From positions 36,755-100,754 of the forward strand of contig MU831845.1 of the NCBI GenBank assembly GCA_029204225.1: a stretch of 64,000 nucleotides of DNA, written 5' to 3'. This document shows positions 11,117-23,009 of the stretch, piece by piece. This stretch comes from Diphasiastrum complanatum (taxonomy: Eukaryota > Streptophyta > Lycopodiopsida > Lycopodiales > Lycopodiaceae). The notes under the pieces are model-generated. The model was not told the DNA's origin. It made no database searches and worked only from the letters and a program-made list of their open reading frames with translations. Made by a program: the position numbers and the translations under genes. Within the stretch, counting starts at the first letter, position 1; each line of letters opens with the position of its first letter.

Positions 11117-11771
11117 TGTGAAAATTGTCAACATTTCCTAGCTAGTTTGAGGCCTAAATTGGCTAAAATTGTAAATAGTTTTGGTTCTGGAGTTTCACAC
11201 GTGTGAACCAGGCCACAATGTTTTTATTTACTGTATTTTTTCAGTATGATGAAGTGTCAAACTTCATACCCTTCAAAATGAGACCATTTTGATGTATTTT
11301 GGTCATATAAGCCATTTTTAGCTATTTTTCCTATATAGGGAATATCTAGGGTCAAGTACCTTCTAGAGAGAGGAGAGAGAGTCATCTTCCTCATCCATAA
11401 ATAGTAGGGAAGTCGTGGAGAACAGGTTGGAGAAACCTTTTGTATGCTTCATTGAGATCAATAGATCATTGTCATTGTTTCTTCCTCCATTGAGAGCATT
11501 GTTGTGTGTATTGTCTTCAAGCTATTGTGTATGATCTTAGGTGCTTTCCAAAAGTGGTAGGCTGATGTATTATGGACTGTATAATGCTATTTTGGGCCGC
11601 ACTTGATGTTTATGGAAGTTTCCATTTGTGATAAATGCTTTTTGATCAAGTTCTTTGCATTCTAGGTAGCATAGAATGTGTTGCCAATTCCTAGCTTATG
11701 TAGTTTGGAGTGCAAGCATTCAAGCCAATGATCTTGGAGTTTAGATCCACTTAGGATCTGTATTTTTCACA
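11117..11771 (+). repeat. LTR2 of compound unit (internal)
   Basis: 655 bp, TGTGAAAATTG to ATTTTTCACA. It has two substitutions not shared by LTR1 or LTR3. The palindrome is at 11194-11207. It is followed by a primer site and the family A leader, so it is the original 5' LTR of the gag-pol copy. Confidence 0.95.
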
Positions 11772-12943
11772 TGGTATCAGAGCTGGTTGGCTTCTATTTA
11801 CAGTAAGTATTCCATTTTTGGTGATATTTGGATGTTTGATCAAGTTCTAGCATGATTTTGCATTGCTTTGTTGATCAAATCTTACTAACCTTTGTTTTGT
11901 GAGTTGAACTTGTGGATCAAAAGCATATTTCAGGTCTATTGAAGATCAGAGGCTGAAAAGAAACTATTTTGGATCAGATCATAACACCTAATCATTTGTG
12001 ATTGTGAGGCTTGTGCATATTCAATACTAACAATGTTCTTTTCAATCCTATTGTTGACAATCTCCATTCTTGGATGAACACTCTCCTTAAGTGGATGAAA
12101 CTTCTCCTTAAGTGGATGACAAATGCTCTTTTGAGTGAGTTGTAATTCTCCTAAAGGCTGAGCAAAGCTCCCATTTGGATGAAAGATCCCCTTTTTTGGG
12201 TGAACATATTGTAAGCTCCATTGTGAAGAGCATATTGTAAAGATTGTCATCAATTTTGGCATAAATTTTGGTGTACTTTGTTGAGCATGTAAGTAACTCT
12301 CCTTATGTAATTTGATTGGAGCATTTGCTGGAAGGTGTTAACCATTATGCAAGTGTGTTTTCAGGTTCTTAACAGGTTGAGGAACATTCTCATGTGAAGT
12401 GATCTTAGATCTACATCTAAACACCAAGATTTGACAAGATAGTGAAGCTAGTCTTGTGATTCACTAAGTGTGCTCATTCATTCACCTCTAAATCTTGTAT
12501 TTATCACTTGCTGGAGTTTATAAACTTTTAGAAGTGTGGTTTACATGTGGTTTTACAGGTTGAATCAATATCTTAGTGTGTTGATCATATGTTGATCAAG
12601 TTTGTTCATTACTAGGTAATCTTGGCATCCTAGTTTTGGGTATTTTCTAAGAATGCAAGTAACTCTTCACACCATAACTTGATTTGGTCACTTGCTGGAA
12701 AGTTTGAGAGCTTAAGCAAGAGTGTGTTCAGGTTGGTTTGATTTTGTAATCCATTCTTAGTGTGTGCAAAGTGTTGCATGTGTTTCAATCTTCCTTTCTA
12801 TGCTTGGAAACCATCTAGGTTCAAGATAGAAGTGTTTTAGGGTCCTAAATCTTCATAGATCTCTTTATCTATCATTTGTTGAGAGAAAAGTGAGTGCTAA
12901 GTGCTTTAGGACAGAACCTAAAAGTTGAAGAAACATTAGAATC
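11772..12943 (+). promoter_or_regulatory. Primer site and 1.2-kb leader of family A
   Basis: tggtatcagagc at 11772-11783 primes reverse transcription. The leader contains loosely repeated units. A ccttaagtggatga motif is repeated near 12080-12120. Three segments with ttgctgga followed by caggtt lie around 12318-12370, 12507-12562 and 12690-12735. These could be packaging or splicing signals. No convincing frame was seen before the ATG at 12944. Confidence 0.7.
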
Positions 12944-15900
12944 ATGGCTTCCAATGGTGGGATCATGCTAGAGTCTAGTGAAAGGTTGAGTTCATCAAAC
13001 TACTCTACTTGGAAAGTGAGGATGGAGTCCTTACTTGAGTTGAATGAACTCATGGACATAGTTGCAGAAATTGAAGAGAGACCTCTCACACTTCAAGAGC
13101 AACAAAGGTTTGATAAGAAGGCCAAAAGGGCTCTTCATATCATTAAAATGAATGTTACAAATGAACTTCTCAAGGAAGTTGGAAAGTGTCAAAGTGCAAG
13201 TGAGGCATGGAATGCCTTAAAGAAGCTCTTTGAATCAAAGTCCACATCTAGGGTATTGACCCTAAGGAGACAAATATTTTCTAGTAGGCAAAGAGAGGGT
13301 GAAAGTGCTCATGCATTTATCTTGAGATTTAAGTCCCTAAGTGATGATTTAGCATGCATTGATGAGAACATAAAAGATGGTGAAATAGTCCAAGTTATGT
13401 TGAATGGTTTGCTAAATGAACATGCTAACCTTGTGCAAAGTTTTGCCATTCAAAGAGTCTTGCCAAGTGTGGTTGACTTGCAAGAAATCTTATTGGCTGA
13501 AGAACATAGGTTGCAATCAAAGCTTGATGGTGCATCCTTGCAAGGTGGAGGTGAAGAGGCTTTCTTCACAAAAGGCAAATTCAAGGGCAAAGGTAAAGGC
13601 AAAGGGAAATGGTCCAAAGGTGGTAACTTTGATCATGATGATCACTCTTCCTCTTCCTCTTCTACTAAGAACAATAAGTCAAAGTTCAAGTGCTTTTATT
13701 GTGGGATAAAAGGTCATTTTGCAAATGAATGTTATAAGAAGAAAAGAGAGCAAGGAGAGAGGCAAGGAAATCTTACAATAGATGAGGAAGAACATAACAC
13801 ATGTGAATCACTTGTTATGACTTCAAGTTTGTTAGCCAACATAGATGATAATGATCCTTGGTGGATTGATAGTGGAGCCTCATCTCACATGACAAGACAT
13901 AAGGAATACTTTACATCCTTATTGTCTTATGAGGGAGAAGGTAACATCATCTACACTGCAAATGATGGTCAATGTGACATCAAAGGCATAGGCACTATTC
14001 CTATTTCCCTTTCAACAAATAGGAAAGCAAATCTTGAAAATGTTTTGTACATTCCTTCAATCACTAAGAATTTGCTTAGTGTAAGTCAAATGATTGACAA
14101 AGGACTTGATGTGGAGTTCATTGGAGATGCATGTTTGATAAGTAAATGTGGATCCTTGATTGCTCAAGGTAGGAGGCATGGTAAACTTTTCAAGCTTGAT
14201 GCATGTGTGATCTCTAATCATGAAGGATGTATGGCTAGGGAGCAATTGACAAACCAAGAAGTTTGGCACAAGAGGTTGGGCCATCCCAACTTCAAATCTT
14301 TGGAGGTAATGGCAAAGAAAGAGCTTGTTCTTGGTCTCCCTAAAAGTCTTGTTGCAAACAATAGTGTTTGTGAACATTGTGCCTTGTCCAAATCTCATAG
14401 ACTTGCTTATTCTAGATCTACTTCTAGATCTAAAGAAGCTTTTCAACTTGTACATTCTGATATTCATTCTTCTAGTACAACTAGCAATGGTGGGGCAAAG
14501 ATGTATGCAACTTTCATTGATGACTTTAGTAGGTATACTTGGATCTATCTTCTTAAAAGTAAGGATGAAGTGTTTGCTGCATTTGTCAAGTTCAAGAATG
14601 AAATGGAAAACCAATTCAATACAAAGATCAAATGCTTAAGATCTGATAATGGAGGGGAATACACCTCAAATAGGTTCAAAGACTTTTGTATAGCACATGG
14701 GATTAAGAGGGAGATGTCTAGTCCTAGGACTCCACAACAGAATGGAGTGGCCGAGAGGAAGAATAGAACCCTTTGTGAATGTGCCAAGGCAATGAGACTA
14801 CATGCTAATCTTGCTAAGTCTTTTTGGGGGGAAGCTTTAGCATGTGCTAACTATCTATGTAATAGATGGACAAGTGCTTCCTTGGATGGTAAAACTCCTC
14901 ATGAGGTTCTTTATGGTAGAAGGCCGAGTGTCAAGCATTGTAGGATCTTTGGATGTACATGTTTTGTCAATATCACACTTGATGATAGAACTAAAGAAGA
15001 TCCTTCATCAAAGAAGGGTGTGTTTGTTGGCTATAGTGAAGTAAGCAAGGCTTACAAAGTGTACATTCCTTCTACAAAGAAAGTTGTCATAAGTAGGGAT
15101 GTCATCTTTCATGAAGAGAATGTTTCCAATGTTGTTGATGTTGATGTTGATGTGCCTACTAATCATCATGATGTGCAAGATGTCTTGGATGAAGATGGAG
15201 ATGCCACTCCAAAGCAAACTTCAAGGAAGACTCAAAGGCAAAGGGCTAAGCCATCAAGGCTAACCTATGATGAAAAAGGAAAGCAAGTGGTGGACAACTC
15301 TAACTTTGCTTTTCTTACCTCTTTTGATGAACCAACTTGTGTAGGTGAAGCAATTCAAAAGAAGGAATGGATCCAAGCCATGGATCATGAGCATCAAGCA
15401 CTCATCAAAAGCAACACATGGAGGTTGGTAAAGCTTCCAAAGGACAAGAAGGCAATTGGTTGTAAGTGGATCTTCAAGATCAAGACAAATCAAGATGGAT
15501 CAATCAACAAGTACAAGGCAAGGTTGGTGGCAAAGGGGTATGCTCAAGAATATGGTATTGACTATGATGAGACCTTTGCACCCGTGGCAAAGATGGTAAC
15601 TATTCGAATCCTAATCTCTCTTGCAACTCTTTATGATTGGGATATGTGGCAAATGGATGTTACTAATGCCTTCTTGAATGGTGATCTTGAAGAAGATATT
15701 TACATGGAGCAACCCGAGGGCTATGTTTCACATGATGAGCCTAATCATGTGTGCTATCTCCAAAAGAGTTTGTATGGGCTAAAGCAAGCACCAAGGAGTT
15801 GGTATGCTAAGCTCAATTCCTTCTTACTTTCTCAAAACTTTGTTATGAGTGAGTATGATCATTCTCTCTACTTTAGATTGAATGAAAATGATATCACTTT

Positions 15901-16291
15901 ACTTTTGATCTATGTTGATGACATTATCTTAAGTGGTGGTAACAATCTAGATATAGATGAAATCAAGATGGCACTCAAAAGAGAGTTTGAAATTCAAGAT
16001 CTTGGTAAACTTCATTATATCTTAGGAATAGAGATTATTAGAACTTCTAAATCTACATTCATATGTCAAGAAAAGTATGTTAACTCTATTCTAAAAAGGT
16101 TTCATATGGAAGATTGTAAAGTTGTTTCTACTCCTATGGAATCAAATGTAAAGCTAACTACAAGAAGTAATGAAAGATCCTTCAAGGACATTACTCTCTA
16201 TAGAAAGCTAATAGGATCTCTTATATGGTTAACCATCACAAGACCTGATCTAAGCTTTGTGGTTGGTAAGTCAATTTATGCAAGATCCTAG
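12944..16291 (+). CDS. Ty1/copia Gag-Pol polyprotein (gag, protease, integrase, RT)
   Basis: This 1115-codon frame encodes the particle protein and enzymes of a copia element. Gag covers about residues 1-290: an SSNYSTWKVRM N-terminus, a UBN2-like gag core, a Lys/Gly tract near 210-225 and a CCHC knuckle CFYCGIKGHFANEC at 250-263. The protease active site DSGASSH starts at D309. The GAG-pre-integrase HHCC begins at W441 (WHKRLGHPNF). The integrase catalytic triad includes D568 (SDNGGEY) and E604 (GVAERK) with 35 residues between them, and the first Asp is near 505 (HSDIHS). The RT YVDD is at 990-993. The start ATG follows a 1.2-kb leader and fits the start seen in related copies (elements B and F). 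By comparison with element J, a 5-base deletion near 16268 shifts the frame. The protein therefore stops shortly before RNase H, which continues in the next frame. Otherwise the frame is open, which agrees with very young LTRs. Confidence 0.95.
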   Translation: MASNGGIMLESSERLSSSNYSTWKVRMESLLELNELMDIVAEIEERPLTLQEQQRFDKKAKRALHIIKMNVTNELLKEVGKCQSASEAWNALKKLFESKSTSRVLTLRRQIFSSRQREGESAHAFILRFKSLSDDLACIDENIKDGEIVQVMLNGLLNEHANLVQSFAIQRVLPSVVDLQEILLAEEHRLQSKLDGASLQGGGEEAFFTKGKFKGKGKGKGKWSKGGNFDHDDHSSSSSSTKNNKSKFKCFYCGIKGHFANECYKKKREQGERQGNLTIDEEEHNTCESLVMTSSLLANIDDNDPWWIDSGASSHMTRHKEYFTSLLSYEGEGNIIYTANDGQCDIKGIGTIPISLSTNRKANLENVLYIPSITKNLLSVSQMIDKGLDVEFIGDACLISKCGSLIAQGRRHGKLFKLDACVISNHEGCMAREQLTNQEVWHKRLGHPNFKSLEVMAKKELVLGLPKSLVANNSVCEHCALSKSHRLAYSRSTSRSKEAFQLVHSDIHSSSTTSNGGAKMYATFIDDFSRYTWIYLLKSKDEVFAAFVKFKNEMENQFNTKIKCLRSDNGGEYTSNRFKDFCIAHGIKREMSSPRTPQQNGVAERKNRTLCECAKAMRLHANLAKSFWGEALACANYLCNRWTSASLDGKTPHEVLYGRRPSVKHCRIFGCTCFVNITLDDRTKEDPSSKKGVFVGYSEVSKAYKVYIPSTKKVVISRDVIFHEENVSNVVDVDVDVPTNHHDVQDVLDEDGDATPKQTSRKTQRQRAKPSRLTYDEKGKQVVDNSNFAFLTSFDEPTCVGEAIQKKEWIQAMDHEHQALIKSNTWRLVKLPKDKKAIGCKWIFKIKTNQDGSINKYKARLVAKGYAQEYGIDYDETFAPVAKMVTIRILISLATLYDWDMWQMDVTNAFLNGDLEEDIYMEQPEGYVSHDEPNHVCYLQKSLYGLKQAPRSWYAKLNSFLLSQNFVMSEYDHSLYFRLNENDITLLLIYVDDIILSGGNNLDIDEIKMALKREFEIQDLGKLHYILGIEIIRTSKSTFICQEKYVNSILKRFHMEDCKVVSTPMESNVKLTTRSNERSFKDITLYRKLIGSLIWLTITRPDLSFVVGKSIYARS

Positions 16292-16796
16292 TGAGGCTCA
16301 TTGGAAGCTAGGAAAGAGAGTACTTAGATACATCTCGGGATCTAGAGATTTTGGCATCTTGTATGGAGGTACTACACCTAACCTTTGTGGATTTTCAGAT
16401 TCAGATTTTGCAGGTGATCAAATGGATAGGAAGTCAACAAGTGCCTTTGCAATCTATCTTGGAGATGGAGTGGTCTCATGGCTATCAAAGAAGCAACCAA
16501 CTATCTCTCTATCTTCCACCGAAGCCGAGTACAAGGCATTAACAACATGCACCAAGGAGATTCTTTGGATCAAGAGGATGTTATTGGATCTTCACTTGCT
16601 GGAACCAGAGAAGACTCCAATCATACTTTGTGATAACCTTTCAGCCCAAAGCTTGGCAAGCAATCCTGTTTTTCATGCAAGGAGCAAGCACATTGAGATT
16701 GCTCACCATTTTGTGAGAGATCAAGTCATTGCCAAAGAGGTGGAGCTTCAACATGTCTCTTCAAAGGAGTGTGTGGCTGAAAGGACCTATATTTAA
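16257..16796 (+). pseudogene. Copia RNase H, out of frame with gag-pol
   Basis: Carries the end of pol: SQFMQDPSEAHWKLGKRVLR, SDSDFAGDQMDRKSTSAF, LSSTEAEYKAL, ARSKHIEIAHHFVRDQV and HVSSKECVA. RNase H removes the RNA strand during reverse transcription. It overlaps the preceding frame by 35 bases and is reached only through the 5-base deletion near 16268. At its end the usual VADIFTKALG block is lost by a further short deletion after GVAE-coding sequence near 16780. The frame therefore stops early, although the tail (HRSNLGMC, then VEEGV) is still legible to 16865. The copy is unlikely to be autonomous. Confidence 0.85.
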
Positions 16797-16855
16797 TTCA
16801 TAGATCTAATCTTGGAATGTGCTCAAAGACTATGTTGAAACTAGCATCCAATGTT

Positions 16856-16865
16856 GAAGAGGGAG
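16856..16865 (+). promoter_or_regulatory. Polypurine tract before LTR3
   Basis: gaagagggag directly precedes TGTGAAAATT. It is the expected primer for plus-strand DNA. LTR1 and LTR2 have no such tract before them. Confidence 0.85.
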
Positions 16866-17520
16866 TGTGAAAATTGTCAACATTTCCTAGCTAGTTTGAG
16901 GCCTAAATTGGCTAAAATTGTAAATAGTTTTGGTTCTGGAGTTTCACACGTGTGAACCAGGCCACAATGTTTTTATTTACTGTATTTTTTCAGTATGATG
17001 AAGTGTCAAACTTCATACCCTTCAAAATGAGACCATTTTGATGTATTTTGGTCATATAAGCCATTTTTAGCTATTTTTCCTATATAGGGAATATCTAGGG
17101 TCAAGTACCTTCTAGAGAGAGGAGAGAGAGTCATCTTCCTCATCCATAAATAGTAGGGAAGTCGTGGAAAACAGGTTGGAGAAACCTTTTGTATGCTTCA
17201 TTGAGATCAATAGATCATTGTCATTGTTTCTTCCTCCATTGAGAGCATTGTTGTGTGTATTGTCTTCAAGCTATTGTGTATGATCTTAGGTGCTTTCCAA
17301 AAGTGATAGGCTGATGTATTATGGACTGTATAATGCTATTTTGGGCCGCACTTGATGTTTATGAAAGTTTCCATTTGTGATAAATGCTTTTTGATCAAGT
17401 TCTTTGCATTCTAGGTAGCATAGAATGTGTTGCCAATTCCTAGCTTATGTAGTTTGGAGTGCAAGCATTCAAGCCAATGATCTTGGAGTTTAGATCCACT
17501 TAGGATCTGTATTTTTCACA
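16866..17520 (+). repeat. LTR3 of compound unit (family A 3' LTR)
   Basis: 655 bp ending ATTTTTCACA, with the palindrome at 16943-16956. It differs from LTR1 by one substitution (tatgAaag) and a T-run length. The next five bases are the ACAAT duplication. Confidence 0.95.
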
Positions 17521-18641
17521 ACAATTACAGTTTGCTAATCAACAATTGCAACATGCAAATAAGCAATTGCTTCATTATGTGCAACACACTGGTGCTGAAA
17601 ACAATGCACTTCAAGAATGCTATGTCAAAGTTGAATGCTAAAGTCACTACTCTTTGGCGATCAAACCAAGAAATGTTAGAATCCATGGAAAAGTTGTGAT
17701 CCGAGAGTTTAAAATCTATTGTTGATATAAAAGTTATCAATAAGGCAATGATGAAGAGGAAAAGAAAGAGAGTATCGATGAAGAATATTGATGACTTATC
17801 TACACATAGCGGCAATCAGAAAAAAAGAATTTGAGCATTCAAGTATGTTGTCATATAAACTATATATTTGATTTGTATATGTCATTTAAGTTTGATTTGC
17901 ACTTTATAACATGGATTATTTATTTATTAAACATAATTGAGTTTTGTATGTTTGTTGCAGATCATGTTTGGTGGCAAAGAACTATTTAACAGATCATTCA
18001 TGCATTGGATAATCTGTAAGTCATGTTTTACCAAGAAAGTCAGCAAAGGAAATGATAAAAAATGTTCAGTTTGAAAAAATGAAACATGAAATTGGACTGT
18101 TTTGATTAAGGTTTAATCATACTTGGATGCAAATGTGATACAAGGTGCATGTGATGTATCTGGAATTAGCATAAATGCTTATTCTACTTATTTTAGAATA
18201 GTTAAAGAAGTTTTTTCCCAAGTGATGGTGAAGAAAATTTATCTTCCGCGTCCATATTGGGTAAGATTAGCAAGAAATTATTATAATGATGGAATGTTCA
18301 AAGTAGTTGGCCAACCACTTCATATAACTGAATTATACAAATCAGAATATGGTGAGCTCAATTACAACGATTGCAATAATATTTTTTTTGATATTGAAAA
18401 CGTTCTAAAATACATTATTCGATTCCATAAACTAGATGAACATCAAGTAAATGAAAAAATCATTATTGTAATTAAATTGGATGAATCTGAAATCATCAAG
18501 GGTCAAAAGTTGGAACGAGTGAGTGCCACTTTGATGAACAAAATTTCAGATACAAATGATCGAACGTTTAGTGTTCAATCGGAAAATCACATATGGTGGT
18601 TGGCGGCATTCCAGGTTCCTATTTATTGTTTGAGCAAGTAA
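17521..18641 (+). pseudogene. Interrupted coiled-coil gene, 3' part with possible introns
   Basis: Unrecognised. It continues the frame broken at 4654: LQFANQQLQHANKQLLHYV to a stop at 17643. In the next frame follow VTTLWRSNQEMLESMEKL and, after a TGA, a basic run MMKRKRKRV that resembles a nuclear signal. A good intron (GTATGT at 17843, TTGTTGCAG ending 17960) leads to IMFGGKELFNRSFMHW. A second GTAAGT is at 18016. A 172-codon frame (18123-18641) then reads MDANVIQGACDVSG and KIYLPRPYWVRLARNYY. It may splice out at 18614 (cattccag/gttcct). The mix of good splice signals with one frameshift and one stop suggests a recently decayed host gene, or one spliced in a way I cannot see. A captured non-LTR function is possible. 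Confidence 0.55.
17843..17960 (+). other. Probable spliceosomal intron (118 nt)
   Basis: Starts GTATGTTG and ends TTTGTTGCAG, and the interior is T/A-rich. Coding-like sequence lies on both sides in the interrupted gene. Confidence 0.45.
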
Positions 18642-20524
<1,883 letters not shown>

Positions 20525-20636
20525 CCAAACCTCCAAGCTTAACTAGACTAGAATACAAATTCCAATCAAGAAAACTAGGACCATTATTTCAAAAACAAAA
20601 CTCTAAAGATTCTAGAACTAGAGAGTAAATAAGAGA

Positions 20637-20664
20637 GGGGGGGGGGGGGGGGGGGGGGGGGGGG
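20637..20664 (+). repeat. Poly-G run, 28 bases
   Basis: An uninterrupted G run 115 bases after the GA repeat. It is prone to quadruplex formation and sequencing error. Confidence 0.95.
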
Positions 20665-22515
20665 TGGTTGAGAGGTCATAAAAACAAAGCGTGAGTAAAA
20701 TAAGAAGTAATGATGTGCTTCAAGATGATGAGACGGGAAAAGAAACTTGTCAACATAGTTTCAATGGAGCATTTCAAATTTGATACAAATTGACTTTATC
20801 AAAATTGAATTGATAGTAACATAAGGGTGGTTAAAAAAGGAGCAACAATTTTGTAGGAAAAGTTCAACATGGTAAGATGGAGATAGTCTAAAAGCAATTG
20901 TAGAGTGTCAAACTTGGGAAGAAGCTTGACAAGGCCATGGAACGTGGAGGAGAAGGAGCCAATGAGAATAGTAGAGCAGAAAGTATTAAGTAAAACAAGG
21001 CCAATATAATTTCAATGATCAAGGAAGAAGTTAGTTCAAGATTGAGAGCATTAGCTCCCAAATTAAATTTTTATCTCTCTATAATATTTTCTCTAGTAAA
21101 TCTCTTATGGTATAATATGCTAATTGGGATTTGCTTTTTAGATCCATTTGGAAAGCCCAATTATCATGTTAGTGTAGAGAAATCGAAGGCATTTCTTGCT
21201 ACAAAGGGCTATGAATAAAAGAAGACATTAGAATCTCAATGCTCGAGAAACCTCTTTTGAGTTATCCTCAAAAACATGCATTTTATAGAGCCTCGTGTTT
21301 TGAAGACTTTTACTTATAAAAAGGTATATATTCTTGTATAAAAAACCATCAAACATTTTATGATGCCGATTTTTGAGAAAACTTGTTGGTTCCATTCCTA
21401 TAGTTTTTCAATTTTCTCGAGCACTATTAGATTAAGAGTGAAGTTTCACCAATAGAAAAATGACTATCAAAGAATAAATTTTCCTTCAATGCTTGACAAG
21501 GCTGGAAAATATATCATATGCATATAAATTCACCTTTTTTCAAAGCCAATATACTCCTTACTTTAGATAACTTGAGAGATTTGTAGTTGACGGTTAGATA
21601 GGTAGAGCATTCAAGTTTGTAAGACTCTTTATGGTTTGATATATACACCCTTTAGAAGGAGAAATAGTTGAAATTGTTGATTTCATTATTATTGTTGAAG
21701 CCAACTCCATAACTCTTTCAATATATGTGCTTCATATCTCTGTTATATGTTGTAGACTAGATTTTTATTTAGGAAAATGGAGATTAAAAGATTGAAAAGC
21801 TTGTTAACTTAGCTTGCTTGGCTTGAATTCTTCAAAGTTAACAAATAATCACATCTTTGAAATGGAATTTTGAAACTAAGAGTTGTCTCTAAGTTATGTA
21901 AAAGTTTGAAAAATATGTCGATCTTTTATCAAATAGCAAATTAGACTCCACATGCAAGAATAAGCCCTTCTTAAACTCACAATATCTTTTTGAGACTTTT
22001 CTTCACCCAATTTTGATTCCACTTTAAATCCAAGTGATATTAAACATCACACAAGGTCACCTACCTCCAAGAGAGGTTGAGCTCTCTTTTTGAACATTCA
22101 TTACAACATGGGTAGATGGAGTTATGTACCTCTAATAAAATATTATAAAAGAGAGGAGTAGGTAAGTGGTGGAAGAGTAAAGAAATCTCTACTACAACCT
22201 AACTTCATGCTACAACTATGATTTTTTCTTTGGAGACTCAAAAGATCACACAAAGTGTGACAAACTTTTTGGACATATTCATAGTTATCCTATTGTCATA
22301 TAAATAAAGGCTTGCACAAACTTTTACATATTAAGTTTCTTGTATAGATGTACTTTTAGCTTGTATTGGTTTAATGCATTTGAATGCTAAAAACATAGAT
22401 ATGAGAAAAATAAAATAAATTTTACATGAATCCTATTTCTAGATACATGAATATAGTTTAACACATTTGCTCAAAAAACTATTGCAAGGCAGGTTTTATG
22501 TATAGAGGTATTTTT
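20665..22515. other. AT-rich DNA, no gene recognised
   Basis: One short frame at 21015-21218 (ending GKPNYHVSVEKSKAFLATKG) is not recognised. No LTR, polymerase motif or RNA gene was seen. The right end abuts the truncated LTR of element D. Confidence 0.35.
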
Positions 22516-23009
22516 TTATTGTGTTACAAGCAAGATCTTTCAACAAAACATAAGACTAAGCATCATAAATGCCTCTACTCAGCTAGAGAGAGAAAATAAC
22601 AAGTACAAAACTCGTGGAGAGAGAGAGGGCACAAAGAGCTTGTCTCCAAATTTGCATTACACACAAATTTCATCATCTTCTCAATGAGAGTACATCACAT
22701 ATATATAGATCCATGGACTCTTCTCCTACTTTGAGTTGAATTGGAGTTGTGGATCCACCTCTCAAGCTATCTAGACTTATTCAAGCCACCTCACTATGTC
22801 TAATTGTGCCACCTAGTCTTTTCATGCATTAAAGGTGGCATGTAAAGTACAAATGGCAATTCCTATGGTAGCTCGAGTTTCTACTTCTACCTACCTTGAA
22901 TATTTTATTCTAAGATGGGTCTTTACTAAGCCAAAAGAGCTCAATTCATCTTTGACATTTTTAGGACCCATACACACAACATTAGATAGATTTTTCAATA
23001 ATTTTGACA
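22516..23009 (-). repeat. 3' LTR of element D, truncated
   Basis: Matches 27466-27960. Its edge toward the body ends ...aattttgaca (minus TGTCAAAATT). The outer end is cut off relative to the other LTR. It includes the TATA-like atatatatag near 22697. Confidence 0.85.

Larger units (their letters stand above)
4655..17520 (+). mobile_element. Three-LTR compound Ty1/copia unit (family A) carrying 5.8 kb of genomic DNA
   Basis: The unit runs LTR1 (4655-5310), primer site, foreign DNA (5329-11116), LTR2 (11117-11771), primer site, leader, gag-pol, polypurine tract, LTR3 (16866-17520). ACAAT flanks only the outer ends. By eye LTR1 and LTR3 differ by one substitution and one T indel. LTR2 has two private substitutions (gtggaGaac and aagtgGtagg), so LTR1 and LTR3 behave as the pair made in one integration, with LTR2 an internal passenger. 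The bases left of LTR2 (tatag) do not match either outer flank, and LTR2 lacks a polypurine tract before it. The simplest model is reverse transcription of a read-through transcript from an upstream solitary LTR-primer-site remnant. That model is an inference. Confidence 0.85.

Noticed and set aside
11936-12262. 108-codon minus frame in the family A leader
   Set aside because: Repetitive His/Pro/Lys pattern caused by the leader's short direct repeats. No start context or family match.
14057-14614. 185-codon minus-strand frame
   Set aside because: It is antisense to the well-supported gag-pol at 12944-16291, has no motif of its own, and similar shadows occur opposite other copies.
17525-17815. 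96-codon minus frame
   Set aside because: Antisense to the continuing coiled-coil frame. Its hydrophobic look comes from reverse-reading Lys/Gln-rich codons.
18123-18641. 172-codon frame as a reverse transcriptase or transposase
   Set aside because: No catalytic motif of any transposase or polymerase could be found. It is kept only as an unrecognised exon-like frame.
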